Source: Candidatus Gastranaerophilales bacterium (lineage in GTDB: Bacteria > Cyanobacteriota > Vampirovibrionia > Gastranaerophilales > Gastranaerophilaceae). From it: a DNA stretch of 64,000 bases. Positions 1 through 7,635 of the stretch are shown here, piece by piece. Numbering within the stretch: the stretch's first letter is position 1; each line of letters starts with the position of its first letter. Where the stretch lies: assembly GCA_017415185.1 (NCBI GenBank), contig JAFQHZ010000013.1:1-64000 (forward strand), given 5' to 3'. Below the pieces are notes generated by a model that saw only the letters and a program-made list of their open reading frames with translations, had not been told where the DNA came from and searched no databases. Made by a program: the position numbers and the translations under genes.

Positions 1-759
1 ATAACAACCCTAAAACCTGCAGAATTTAAAGAAAAAGGTTTAAAAGTTTCAGCAAAGAAAGTTCTTTCTGAAATTGATACTGCAACTACTCAAATTTTAG
101 TTAATAATACTAAACTAGGTTCTTTTAATTCTTTAGTTCATGATAATGGTACTAATTTCACATGGAAAGGAAATGGAGCAACTGTTCTTGAATATTATAA
201 AAAATATTTAACAACAATAAGAACAATAGTACCTTCAACTTCATTTTGTATTACAGGAGATTCATCAAGAAATGCTAAAGCAGTATATTTAAAAGACGGT
301 GCTTGCATTGGAATATATGATTCAGAAACAACAAACGCACAAACAATATTTCCAGGAGAAACAACAACAAAACAAAGTAACGCTTCTCAAGGATTACTTC
401 TTTTTGATACAAACGGAGAAGAAGAACCAAACACAATAGGTGTAGATAGATTCATCCTTCCAATTGATTCTAGTGGAATTGCGTATGACGCAATTGCTGA
501 TGCTGGAGGAGGAGCAAGTCCTGAGCCTGAGCCTGAAGCTCCTTCGGGAGGTCCATACCCTTGCACTTCTGAAGGGTATGATGCATTGTGTAAATCGGAA
601 TTTGGGAGCGAAGCGTATTATGATGGTAGCTATGGTGGGCTTTGCGGGTATCCAACCCTTTCTTCCGACCCAATATGCGAAGGTGAATTTGACTTCCAAG
701 AAGTTACTTGCAGAAATAACGAGGCTCAACTAGGCAGTGCGGGCGAAGTATGTTGGTAA
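1..759 (+). CDS. C-terminal part of a type IV pilin-like protein (5' end outside window)
   Basis: An open frame begins at base 1 and ends with TAA at 757-759, giving 252 residues with no start, so the gene is cut by the window edge. The first residues (ITTLKPAEF) look like the end of a class III pilin N-terminal helix, followed by a long helix and a beta-rich globular part containing VDRFILPIDSSG, a stretch I associate with pilin-like proteins of this lineage. The tail after residue about 170 carries a short Pro-Glu run and at least seven Cys, suggesting disulfides outside the membrane. A second pilin-like gene lies at 34180-34926. It converges on the ankyrin gene at 768. The family call is inferred because the signal peptide is missing. 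Confidence 0.6.
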   Translation: MTTLKPAEFKEKGLKVSAKKVLSEIDTATTQILVNNTKLGSFNSLVHDNGTNFTWKGNGATVLEYYKKYLTTIRTIVPSTSFCITGDSSRNAKAVYLKDGACIGIYDSETTNAQTIFPGETTTKQSNASQGLLLFDTNGEEEPNTIGVDRFILPIDSSGIAYDAIADAGGGASPEPEPEAPSGGPYPCTSEGYDALCKSEFGSEAYYDGSYGGLCGYPTLSSDPICEGEFDFQEVTCRNNEAQLGSAGEVCW

Positions 760-767
760 TAATAAAC

Positions 768-1385
768 CTACATCCTATCTTTAATCAAATACTCAAGTTT
801 TTTCTTCTTAATCAATATAACAGATTTTCTATCTGCACCAATTCCTTTGTCAATCAATTGTTGAGCGATAGGAATCATATTGTTTTTCAACGCCATATAT
901 AAAATCGTGTTTTCTGTGATTGCGTCTTGATATTTGATATTCGCTTTTCTATCAAGCAAATATTGAGCCATTTGAGAATTTTTATGTCTAAGAGCTTCAT
1001 ATAACTCACTATTAAAGCCCCTATCCAACTTAGCTCCTTTTTCATAAAGCATTTTTACTGCTTCAAAATTATTTTCTTTAGCAGCAATATAAATTGGATA
1101 TTCTGCCATATAATTTTTGTTTGGATTAACATTTGAATTTAAAAGCAATTCGACATTAGAATTGTTTTTCTTTTTGATTTGCTCAATCAAACATTTCGTT
1201 GTGGGGGATAGTTTTTTCGACAATAGCAAATCTTTTTGTTCTTGAGAAAGCTCATTTTTTTGTCCGCTCATAATTAACGAACGAGAGGAAAAATCTCCAT
1301 AATCGTTAATATCAATAGCTGATGCCGACATTGCAAAAAGCAACATCGGCATTAAAAAAGCTAAAATTTTAAAATTAATATTCAT
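768..1385 (-). CDS. secreted ankyrin-repeat protein
   Basis: This 205-residue protein starts with a clear signal peptide (Lys early, hydrophobic core to about residue 20, cleavage near SASA|ID). From about residue 60 to 195 it has ankyrin-like helical repeats, recognisable in YIAAKENNFEAVKMLYEKGA and similar 30-33 residue units. It probably acts as a periplasmic or exported protein-binding scaffold; no enzymatic motif is seen. It lies 10 bases after fabG on the same strand, so it is probably the last gene of the rpmF-plsX-fabD-fabG transcript, an unusual place for an exported ankyrin protein. The Shine-Dalgarno sequence is weak (AGAAG). The repeat call is good; the partner is unknown. Confidence 0.8.
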   Translation of the reverse strand: MNINFKILAFLMPMLLFAMSASAIDINDYGDFSSRSLIMSGQKNELSQEQKDLLLSKKLSPTTKCLIEQIKKKNNSNVELLLNSNVNPNKNYMAEYPIYIAAKENNFEAVKMLYEKGAKLDRGFNSELYEALRHKNSQMAQYLLDRKANIKYQDAITENTILYMALKNNMIPIAQQLIDKGIGADRKSVILIKKKKLEYLIKDRM

Positions 1386-1395
1386 TTAAAATCTT

Positions 1396-2124
1396 CTATA
1401 TTACTAAACCACCATCAACTTCAAGAACTTGTCCTGTAACATAAGTTGAATCAACTGCCAAAAATTTAACAGCAGCTGCAATATCTTCAGGTTTACCCAT
1501 GCGTTTTAGAGGGATTAATTTTAAGAATTCTTCTGTGTTTCCAAGGTCTTTAGTCATATCGGTTTCGATAAAACCAGGAGCAATTGCATTAACTCTGATA
1601 TTTCTTGAGCCTAATTCTTTTGCTAATGATTTAGTAAAACCAATTAAACCGGCTTTTGCAGCGCAATAGTTTGCTTGACCAATATTTCCATATACACCAA
1701 CAATACTTGCCATATTAACAATTGCACCGCTACGTTGTTTCATCATAACTTTTACAACTGGTTTTGAAACATAAAATGCAGAATTTAAGTTTGTGTTAAT
1801 AACTGCATTCCATTTTTCGCTATCCATTCTGATAAATAAATCATCACGAGTAATGCCAGCGTTATTAACTAAAATATCGATTCTGCCATATTTTTCAACA
1901 ATACGCGCAATATTTTCATCAACTTCTGATTGATTTGAAATATCAAACCTATACGCTTCAGCTTCAACGCCAAGCGCTTTTATTTCTTCAACTGTTTTTG
2001 TTGCAGCTTCTGTGTTTCCTGCATAATTAATTACAACATCATAACCAGCTTGCGCTAATTTTAATGCACATGCTTTGCCGATTCCACGAGAACCGCCTGT
2101 AACTAATGCTAATTTTTCACTCAT
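1396..2124 (-). CDS. fabG: 3-oxoacyl-[acyl-carrier-protein] reductase FabG
   Basis: FabG reduces 3-oxoacyl-ACP with NADPH in each round of type II fatty acid synthesis in the cytoplasm. The 242 residues are standard length for a classical short-chain dehydrogenase. Visible motifs are the nucleotide-binding TGGSRGIG at residues 9-16, NNAG at 87-90, and the catalytic triad Ser140, Tyr153 and Lys157 (YCAAK). The end EVDGGLVI is typical of FabG. It starts four bases after the fabD stop with an AGGAG site about nine bases upstream, so it is translated from the same mRNA as fabD and plsX. The call is firm because of both motif set and neighbours. Confidence 0.97.
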   Translation of the reverse strand: MSEKLALVTGGSRGIGKACALKLAQAGYDVVINYAGNTEAATKTVEEIKALGVEAEAYRFDISNQSEVDENIARIVEKYGRIDILVNNAGITRDDLFIRMDSEKWNAVINTNLNSAFYVSKPVVKVMMKQRSGAIVNMASIVGVYGNIGQANYCAAKAGLIGFTKSLAKELGSRNIRVNAIAPGFIETDMTKDLGNTEEFLKLIPLKRMGKPEDIAAAVKFLAVDSTYVTGQVLEVDGGLVI

Positions 2125-2128
2125 TATA

Positions 2129-3076
2129 TTACACTCCTACTTTTAATTCTTCTATTGTAGCTTTTAAAGATTCGCTATCGTAAACATTATATGTTTTGAT
2201 TTCGCTTGAAATTTTTCTATTCAATCCTGCCAAAACTTTTCCATTGCCAAATTCGATAAATGTATCAATACCCATTTCAATTGCTTTTTGAATTGTTTGA
2301 ACCCACATTACAGAAGAATTGATTTGATTTGGCATTTTTTCTCTGAAACTTGCAACTTCCTTTGTTTCATTAGCGTCAACATTCGTGATTACAGGAATTG
2401 TTGCTTCTTTTAAATCTAATTCTTTAACAAAATCAACAAAACCATCCCTTGCACTTGTCATTAATTTAGAATGGAAACCACCCGAAACAGCAAGAGGAAC
2501 AACCCTTTTTGCGCCTTTTTCTTTTAAAAGTTCGCAAGCTCTATTAATTGCTTCAACTTCGCCAGTAATAACAATTTGTGTTGGGTCGTTATAATTTGCA
2601 ATTTGAGCCAAGCCCAATTTTGAAGCCTCATCAAGAACTTCTTTGATTAATTCAACGCTTGCGCCTAAAACAGCAGCCATTGTACCTTTTGTAGTTTTTG
2701 TTGCTTCATCCATTAATTCAGAGCGTTTTTGAATCGCTTTCATTGTTGTTTTCAAATCCATAACATTAGCGCAATACATTGCACAATATTCGCCCAACGA
2801 ATGTCCCATTGTAACACTTGGTTGAATATCGCTACAAGCAGATTTAAATGCTTCAAGCGCCGCAATTGATGTTGCAACAATTGCACTTTGAGCATTAATT
2901 GTTAATTTCAAATCTTCATCAGGTCCTTCAAAACAAATTTTTGAAATATTTTTGTTTAATGTTTCGTCCGCGATATTATAAACATTTTTTGCCGCATCAA
3001 AATTATTATACAAATCCAAGCCCATACCAGCGCTTTGCGAGCCTTGACCTGGAAAGATAAAAGCAAATTTTTTCAT
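2129..3076 (-). CDS. fabD: malonyl-CoA:ACP transacylase FabD
   Basis: FabD moves malonyl groups from CoA to acyl carrier protein, supplying extender units for fatty acid synthesis. The 315-residue protein has the GQGSQ oxyanion motif at residues 10-14, the nucleophile Ser93 in GHSLGEY, Arg118 and the catalytic His202 in GGFHS, all in the usual places. A GAGGA site precedes the ATG. It lies between plsX and fabG, the conserved gene order of this cluster in many bacteria. The fabH that normally accompanies it is absent here; a fabH begins at 63524 in another operon. Confidence 0.97.
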   Translation of the reverse strand: MKKFAFIFPGQGSQSAGMGLDLYNNFDAAKNVYNIADETLNKNISKICFEGPDEDLKLTINAQSAIVATSIAALEAFKSACSDIQPSVTMGHSLGEYCAMYCANVMDLKTTMKAIQKRSELMDEATKTTKGTMAAVLGASVELIKEVLDEASKLGLAQIANYNDPTQIVITGEVEAINRACELLKEKGAKRVVPLAVSGGFHSKLMTSARDGFVDFVKELDLKEATIPVITNVDANETKEVASFREKMPNQINSSVMWVQTIQKAIEMGIDTFIEFGNGKVLAGLNRKISSEIKTYNVYDSESLKATIEELKVGV

Positions 3077-3093
3077 TGTTTTTCCTCTATTGT

Positions 3094-4143
3094 CTAGTTA
3101 ATTGTTTGCGCAATTTTATCGCAAACACCCGCTTCAACGGCTTCTTTTGCTACACGAACAGCGTTTTTAATCGCATAAGAAGAACTTCTTCCATGGGAAA
3201 TTACAGTCACGCCTTTAACGCCAAGCAACAAAGCTCCGCCAAATTCTTCATAATTAATTTTTTTATAAATACTTTTTAAGAATGGTTTTGCTAAAGCGCC
3301 AACCATCATTGATAAAATATCGCTCTTGAATTGCTCTTTGATTAATTTAAACAACATCATTGAACAGCCTTCAACAGTCTTCAGTGCAACATTTCCAACG
3401 AAACCATCACAAACAACAACGTCAACATCGCCATATAATAGTTCTTTTCCTTCAATGTTACCGATGAAATTGATTCCTAAAGTGTTTTCTTTTAAAAGTT
3501 TGTGCGCTTCTTTAACTAATTGGTTGCCTTTTTCCTCTTCTTCACCAATGTTTAAAATTCCAACACGAGGAGTTGGTCTATTATAAACTTTTTCGACAAA
3601 TGTTGAACCCATAAGAGCAAATTGAAGAAGCATTTCCGCAGTACTTTCAGAATTTGCACCTGCATCAATCAAAATAACAGGGTCTTTTAAGGTTGGAAGA
3701 GTAGTTGCAATTGCAGGTCTTTCAATTCCTCTAATTCTTCCTAAACCAAATAATGAGCTTGCCATAGCAGCGCCAGTTGAGCCAGCTGCAACAACGGCAT
3801 CAGAACTTCCTTTTGCTACCGCATCAACCGACAAAACAATTGAAGAGTTTTTCTTTTTTCGAATTGCAGTGCCAACAGCTTCACCCATTTCGATAATTTC
3901 GTCTGCTTGAGTTAATTTGATATCTAATTTTGTTAAATCAACTTTTATTTTCTTAACGAAATAACCGCCACGATTAGAACGAATGCCTTTTTTTGCAATC
4001 TCATCAAGTACTTTTTGGATTTTATCAACTTGTCCTACAAGTTCAATTGGCACATTATAATCTTGCGCAGCCCAAACTGCACCCTTAACGATTTCAGAAG
4101 GGGCGAAATCTCCTCCCATTGCATCAACTGCAATTCTTGTCAT
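3094..4143 (-). CDS. plsX: phosphate acyltransferase PlsX
   Basis: PlsX converts acyl-ACP to acyl-phosphate, the acyl donor for PlsY in phosphatidic acid synthesis, at the inner face of the membrane. The 349 residues start with the characteristic RIAVDAMGGDFAPSEIVKG pattern and contain AGSTGA and VVCDGFVGNVALK, both typical of PlsX. A GGGGAA site lies six bases before the ATG. It sits directly downstream of rpmF and upstream of fabD, the classic linkage of ribosome and lipid synthesis genes. Confidence 0.97.
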   Translation of the reverse strand: MTRIAVDAMGGDFAPSEIVKGAVWAAQDYNVPIELVGQVDKIQKVLDEIAKKGIRSNRGGYFVKKIKVDLTKLDIKLTQADEIIEMGEAVGTAIRKKKNSSIVLSVDAVAKGSSDAVVAAGSTGAAMASSLFGLGRIRGIERPAIATTLPTLKDPVILIDAGANSESTAEMLLQFALMGSTFVEKVYNRPTPRVGILNIGEEEEKGNQLVKEAHKLLKENTLGINFIGNIEGKELLYGDVDVVVCDGFVGNVALKTVEGCSMMLFKLIKEQFKSDILSMMVGALAKPFLKSIYKKINYEEFGGALLLGVKGVTVISHGRSSSYAIKNAVRVAKEAVEAGVCDKIAQTIN

Positions 4144-4171
4144 ACTATATTCCCCAATATTGACTAATATC

Positions 4172-4519
4172 TTATTCTGCTTTTTCTTCAGCTTCTGCAG
4201 GAGCTTCGCTTACTTCTTCTTTTACTTCAGCTTCAGCAGCTTCTGCTTTTTTAGCTCTAGGTTTTCTTGTTTTTTTAACTTCTTCAGTTTTTTCTTCTTT
4301 TACTTCAACTTCAGCTTTAGCTTCTTCTTTTACTTCAGCTTCGGCTTTTTTATTTGAAGCAAAACCATCTTTATAATATCCGCATTCAGGGCATACTGTG
4401 TGAGTTAAAACAATTGCTTTGCAGTTAGGGCAAGTTGTTGTTGCAGGAACTGCGCCTTTCCAGTTTGCTCTTCTTGCGTTTTGTTTTGCTTTGCCTGTTC
4501 TTTTCTTTGGTGTAGCCAT
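4172..4519 (-). CDS. rpmF: 50S ribosomal protein bL32 with a long acidic C-terminal tail
   Basis: The first 58 residues are a complete bL32: basic N-terminus (MATPKKRTGKAKQNARR), then a zinc ribbon with Cys30, Cys33, Cys43 and Cys46. Bacterial bL32 normally ends near residue 55-60, but this one continues for 57 residues of Glu, Ala, Lys and Val in degenerate AEVKEE-type repeats with a basic patch (TRKPRAKK) in the middle. The extension is in frame and has no stop, and the reading frame ends just before plsX. AGGA lies before the ATG. The tail is low complexity and probably disordered; its role is unknown. Identity as bL32 is firm. Confidence 0.95.
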   Translation of the reverse strand: MATPKKRTGKAKQNARRANWKGAVPATTTCPNCKAIVLTHTVCPECGYYKDGFASNKKAEAEVKEEAKAEVEVKEEKTEEVKKTRKPRAKKAEAAEAEVKEEVSEAPAEAEEKAE

Positions 4520-4580
4520 TTTTATTTCCTTTTCTTATTAATATTATATCTATTTTGTAAACTTGACTATATTCTATTGT

Positions 4581-4625
4581 CATAAAAAAAGAAATCCTTG
4601 TCAATAATTTAACAAGGATTTCTTT
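4581..4625 (-). terminator. rho-independent terminator after the winged-helix gene
   Basis: A perfect 14-base inverted repeat (4588-4601 with 4612-4625, ten-base loop) lies 18 bases beyond the stop of the 4643-4840 gene. Read on the minus strand the second arm is followed by a run of T. It separates that gene from the rpmF operon promoter region. Confidence 0.85.
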
Positions 4626-4642
4626 ATAATTAATTTAAAAAA

Positions 4643-4840
4643 CTATCTTAAGCTAACTTTTGTGTAAGAACCTTTTCTTGCGAAGTTTACTTTGTCTTCA
4701 CGAGCTAACCAACCTAAACCAAGGCTTGTGAAGTTTTCGTTAAGACCTAGATCTTTGTTCATTTTTTTTGTAGTTACTTCACCATTTTCGTTTAAGTATT
4801 CCCAGATTTTTCCAGCTGTTTCGATAATTGTTTCTTGCAT
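4643..4840 (-). CDS. small winged helix-turn-helix protein (DUF2582-like)
   Basis: A 65-residue protein that is essentially one winged-helix domain: helices around IWEYLNENGEVTTKKMNKDLG, a second helix and a beta wing near the C-terminus ending in KVSLR. This matches the stand-alone winged-helix family known as DUF2582, whose function is not established; a DNA-binding or protein-docking role is only inferred. It has an AAGGAG site six bases before the ATG and its own terminator, so it is a monocistronic unit. Its promoter region is shared with the divergent leuD operon. Confidence 0.8.
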   Translation of the reverse strand: MQETIIETAGKIWEYLNENGEVTTKKMNKDLGLNENFTSLGLGWLAREDKVNFARKGSYTKVSLR

Positions 4841-4975
4841 TGTTTACTCCTTCTTAAAATGCTGTATACAAGTTTACTACTGTGTGTTTGGAATCCGTAA
4901 TAAATTCCTATTTGCATAATTATCTTAATTTATAATATAGTGAATGTATATAGTATATATGGATGAAAAAAACTA

Positions 4976-5461
4976 ATGAAAAAAAACTGGATTTATGGCG
5001 ATAACGTAGACACAGACGTGATTATACCCGCTCGCTATTTAAATTGTGCAAGCGAAGAAAATCTCGCAACCCACTGTATGGAGGATATAGACAAAACATT
5101 TGCTACATCTGTAAAAAAAGGAGATTTTATCATTGCAGGTTATAATTTTGGCTGTGGCTCATCAAGAGAACACGCCCCTTTGGCCATAAAAGCTTCAGGT
5201 ATTAGAGCAGTTATTGCAAAAACTTTTGCTCGAATATTTTATAGAAATGCAATAAACATTGGTCTGGTTATAATCGAAAATGACGAAATTCAATCCAATA
5301 TTGATGAAAACGACGAAATTGATATAGATTTAACTTTAGGAAAAATATATAATAAAACAAAAAACAAAGAATATTCTTTTGCCCCGTATCCTGCTGAAAT
5401 TCAAAAACTCATTAATGCAGGCGGTTTGGTTGAATACACAAAACAAAAGAAAGAGAAATAA
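4976..5461 (+). CDS. leuD: 3-isopropylmalate dehydratase small subunit LeuD
   Basis: LeuD is the small (swivel-domain) subunit of the aconitase-type enzyme that isomerises 2- to 3-isopropylmalate in leucine synthesis. The 161 residues contain [16 protein letters not shown] at the N-terminus and the [10 protein letters not shown] loop that contacts substrate, both diagnostic. The ATG at 4976 overlaps the stop of a five-codon frame starting at 4959. The gene overlaps leuB by one base. The large subunit leuC is not in this window, so it must be elsewhere or LeuD pairs with a distant homologue. Confidence 0.92.
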   Translation: MKKNWIYGDNVDTDVIIPARYLNCASEENLATHCMEDIDKTFATSVKKGDFIIAGYNFGCGSSREHAPLAIKASGIRAVIAKTFARIFYRNAINIGLVIIENDEIQSNIDENDEIDIDLTLGKIYNKTKNKEYSFAPYPAEIQKLINAGGLVEYTKQKKEK

Positions 5462-6549
5462 TGAAAAATATAGCAGTTTTATTAGGTGATGGCGTAGCAG
5501 GAGAAATTCTTGATTCTGCAATTAAGGTTTTAAACAAAACAGCTCAAGTTTACGATTTAAAATTTAATTATAATTATGCACCAATTGGTGGTCGCGCTTA
5601 TGATGAATTGGGCGTGCCTTTGCCTGAAAAAACAATTGAAACTTGCTTAAAATCAGACGCCGTTTTATTGGGTGCTGTTGGTGATTGGAAATATGACAAT
5701 TTGGCTCCCGAATTAAGACCAGAAAGAGCTTTGCTTGGTATAAGAAAAAAATTAAACTTGTTTGCTAATTTAAGACCAGTCAAAGTTTTTGATGAATTAT
5801 TGTTTTCTTCTCCACTTAAACCCGAAATTGCCCAAGATGTCGATGTTATGATTGTAAGAGAATTAACAGGCGACGTATATTTTGGAGAACCAAAAGGTAT
5901 TATCAAAAAGACAACTCTTGATGGAAGAGAAATCAAGGTTGGCTTTAATAATATGATTTACGATGAGGATGAAATTCGAAGAATTGCCCACATTGCTTTT
6001 AAATCAGCTCAAAAAAGAAAAAACAGAGTTTGTTGCGTTGACAAAGCAAACGTTTTAGACGTTTCTCGTTTATTTAGAGAAATCACCACAGAAGTTTCCA
6101 AAGAATACGAAAATGTTGAACTTAGCTTTATGTATGTTGACAATTGCGCTATGCAGTTGGTTTTAAACCCTAAGCAATTCGATGTTATCTTAACAGGAAA
6201 TATATTTGGTGATATTTTATCCGATGAAGCCTCTACAATTTGTGGTTCATTAGGCATGCTTCCATCTGCCTCTTTGTCTGATGGGAAGACTCCTTTTATG
6301 TATGAACCAATTCATGGCTCCGCCCCAGATTTGGCAGGAAAAAATGTTGTCAACCCAATAGCAACAATATTGTCGGCAGCAATGATGCTATATTATTCGT
6401 TTAATGAAAAATCAGCGTGTGATTCGATTTATAGAGCCGTTAAGGACGTTTTAAAAGAAGGCTATCGCACTCGTGATATCTTCCAAAAAGGAAACGAGCT
6501 TTGCACAACAAACAAAATCACAGATTTAATTATAGAAAAAATCAAATAA
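5461..6549 (+). CDS. leuB: 3-isopropylmalate dehydrogenase LeuB
   Basis: LeuB oxidises and decarboxylates 3-isopropylmalate with NAD+ in leucine synthesis. The 362-residue chain is the usual size. It has GDGVAGEI at the N-terminus, substrate-binding arginines in the [14 protein letters not shown] and NLRPVKVF region, [14 protein letters not shown], a catalytic Lys in VDKANVLD and metal-binding Asp in [21 protein letters not shown] near the C-terminus binds NAD. Translation is coupled to leuD through the TAATG overlap. Isocitrate or tartrate dehydrogenase homologues are alternatives, but the leuD neighbour settles it. Confidence 0.94.
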   Translation: MKNIAVLLGDGVAGEILDSAIKVLNKTAQVYDLKFNYNYAPIGGRAYDELGVPLPEKTIETCLKSDAVLLGAVGDWKYDNLAPELRPERALLGIRKKLNLFANLRPVKVFDELLFSSPLKPEIAQDVDVMIVRELTGDVYFGEPKGIIKKTTLDGREIKVGFNNMIYDEDEIRRIAHIAFKSAQKRKNRVCCVDKANVLDVSRLFREITTEVSKEYENVELSFMYVDNCAMQLVLNPKQFDVILTGNIFGDILSDEASTICGSLGMLPSASLSDGKTPFMYEPIHGSAPDLAGKNVVNPIATILSAAMMLYYSFNEKSACDSIYRAVKDVLKEGYRTRDIFQKGNELCTTNKITDLIIEKIK

Positions 6550-6551
6550 AT

Positions 6552-7223
6552 ATGAAAAACGATATTTCTTGCGAAATAATTAAAGAAATGTTTGACAAAC
6601 TTGCGCAAAAATACGATTTTTTAAATAATATTATTTCTCTTTACACACATAAACTTTTTAAAAAACAAGCAATTAAAACCTTGGATTTTTGCGAAAATTG
6701 CAAAGTTTTAGATTTATGTTGCGGAAGCGCAGATGTCTCAAAAATTGTTAAAAAAATAAACCCTAAAGCGCAAATTATCGGGGTTGATTTTTCTTCTAAA
6801 ATGCTTGAAATTGCAAAAAATAAAATAAAAAATGTTGAATTTATTGAAGCAAACGCTTCTGAATTACCTTTTTCTAATGATGAATTTGATATTATTATTT
6901 GCGCTTTCGGTTTTAGAAACATAATAGAAAAAAGCAAAGCATTATCAGAAATCAAAAGGGTTTTAAAAACAAATGGTCAATTTTTACATATCGATTTCGA
7001 AGGAAAATCAAAATTTTCTTTAATATATGACATTGCCATTTTAATCTTACTGCAATTTTTCATCAAGGACAAAAGTCCATACAAATACCTTATTAACTCA
7101 AAAAAACACTTCTATACAACTAATGAACTTATTGAAATGTTTGAGAAAATCAATTTAAAATGCGTTTTAAAAAAACGAAAATTTTTTAATATTGTTTCTT
7201 TTCAAAAAATGATAAAAAAATAA
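6552..7223 (+). CDS. UbiE/MenG-family class I methyltransferase
   Basis: The ATG at 6552, two bases after the leuB stop, gives 223 residues; an earlier in-frame ATG at 6501 lies inside leuB and is less likely. The protein follows the UbiE pattern: FDKLAQKYDFLNNIISL near the start, the SAM-binding VLDLCCGSADVS, then AFGFRNIIEKSKALSEIKRVLK. UbiE/MenG adds the final methyl group to quinone precursors. No other quinone genes are here and the host may be fermentative, so the substrate is uncertain; a different small-molecule methyltransferase is possible. Codon use is very AT-rich and lysine-rich like its neighbours. Confidence 0.8.
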   Translation: MKNDISCEIIKEMFDKLAQKYDFLNNIISLYTHKLFKKQAIKTLDFCENCKVLDLCCGSADVSKIVKKINPKAQIIGVDFSSKMLEIAKNKIKNVEFIEANASELPFSNDEFDIIICAFGFRNIIEKSKALSEIKRVLKTNGQFLHIDFEGKSKFSLIYDIAILILLQFFIKDKSPYKYLINSKKHFYTTNELIEMFEKINLKCVLKKRKFFNIVSFQKMIKK

Positions 7224-7225
7224 AT

Positions 7226-7573
7226 CTATTTGCGAATACAGTGTTCTGGAGAATCAAGATATTTTCTTATAGCTTCCAGTGAATCAATACCTTTTGTGTA
7301 ATCAAAATTTTCTTGTTTCATTGTTTTAACAACTTCGTTTAATTCAAGTTGTTTAAAAGAGCAAGTCAATTCACCCTTGTAATTCAATTCTTTATAATAA
7401 CATCTTCGATTTGACCAGCCCAAAATTGCTTGAATTTTTCTTTCGTTGTTATCAATAAAATATGAACAAGTTGAAAATTTTTGAATAAATTCAAGTGGTT
7501 CAATTTCACAAAAAGCCTTTTGTGAAGTTAATGAAAATAATATTAAGGTTGTTGCTAGGATAATTTTTTTCAC
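7226..7573 (-). CDS. small secreted Cys-containing protein, unknown
   Basis: I do not recognise this family. The 115-residue protein starts with GTG at 7571-7573, supported by GAGG seven bases upstream. It has a clear signal peptide (MKKIILATTLILFSL, cleavage probably after AFC or near it) and five Cys, four of them in the mature part, suggesting disulfides outside the cytoplasm. The mature part is about 90 residues with alternating helices. It converges with the methyltransferase gene, with only two bases between stops. If the Cys at the end of the signal peptide is modified it could instead be a lipoprotein, but the preceding residues are a poor lipobox. Confidence 0.7.
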   Translation of the reverse strand: MKKIILATTLILFSLTSQKAFCEIEPLEFIQKFSTCSYFIDNNERKIQAILGWSNRRCYYKELNYKGELTCSFKQLELNEVVKTMKQENFDYTKGIDSLEAIRKYLDSPEHCIRK

Positions 7574-7635
7574 AATTCTACCTCAATAAAATGTTATCAT
7601 TAATTATTTTATCAGGCTTCATTTTTTTGGTTGAT

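Noticed and set aside
4160-4357. Phe/Ser-rich open frame on the plus strand opposite the bL32 tail
   Set aside because: It is the antisense of the low-complexity Glu/Ala/Lys repeat; no ribosome site and composition is an artefact of the repeat.
4959-4976. Five-codon frame (MDEKN) overlapping the leuD start
   Set aside because: It contains no leucine codons and no attenuator structure follows, so it is not a leucine leader peptide; TAATG overlap may be coincidental.
6501-6551. Upstream start of the UbiE-like gene
   Set aside because: The added residues are encoded inside leuB and do not match the family; ATG 6552 gives the normal N-terminus.
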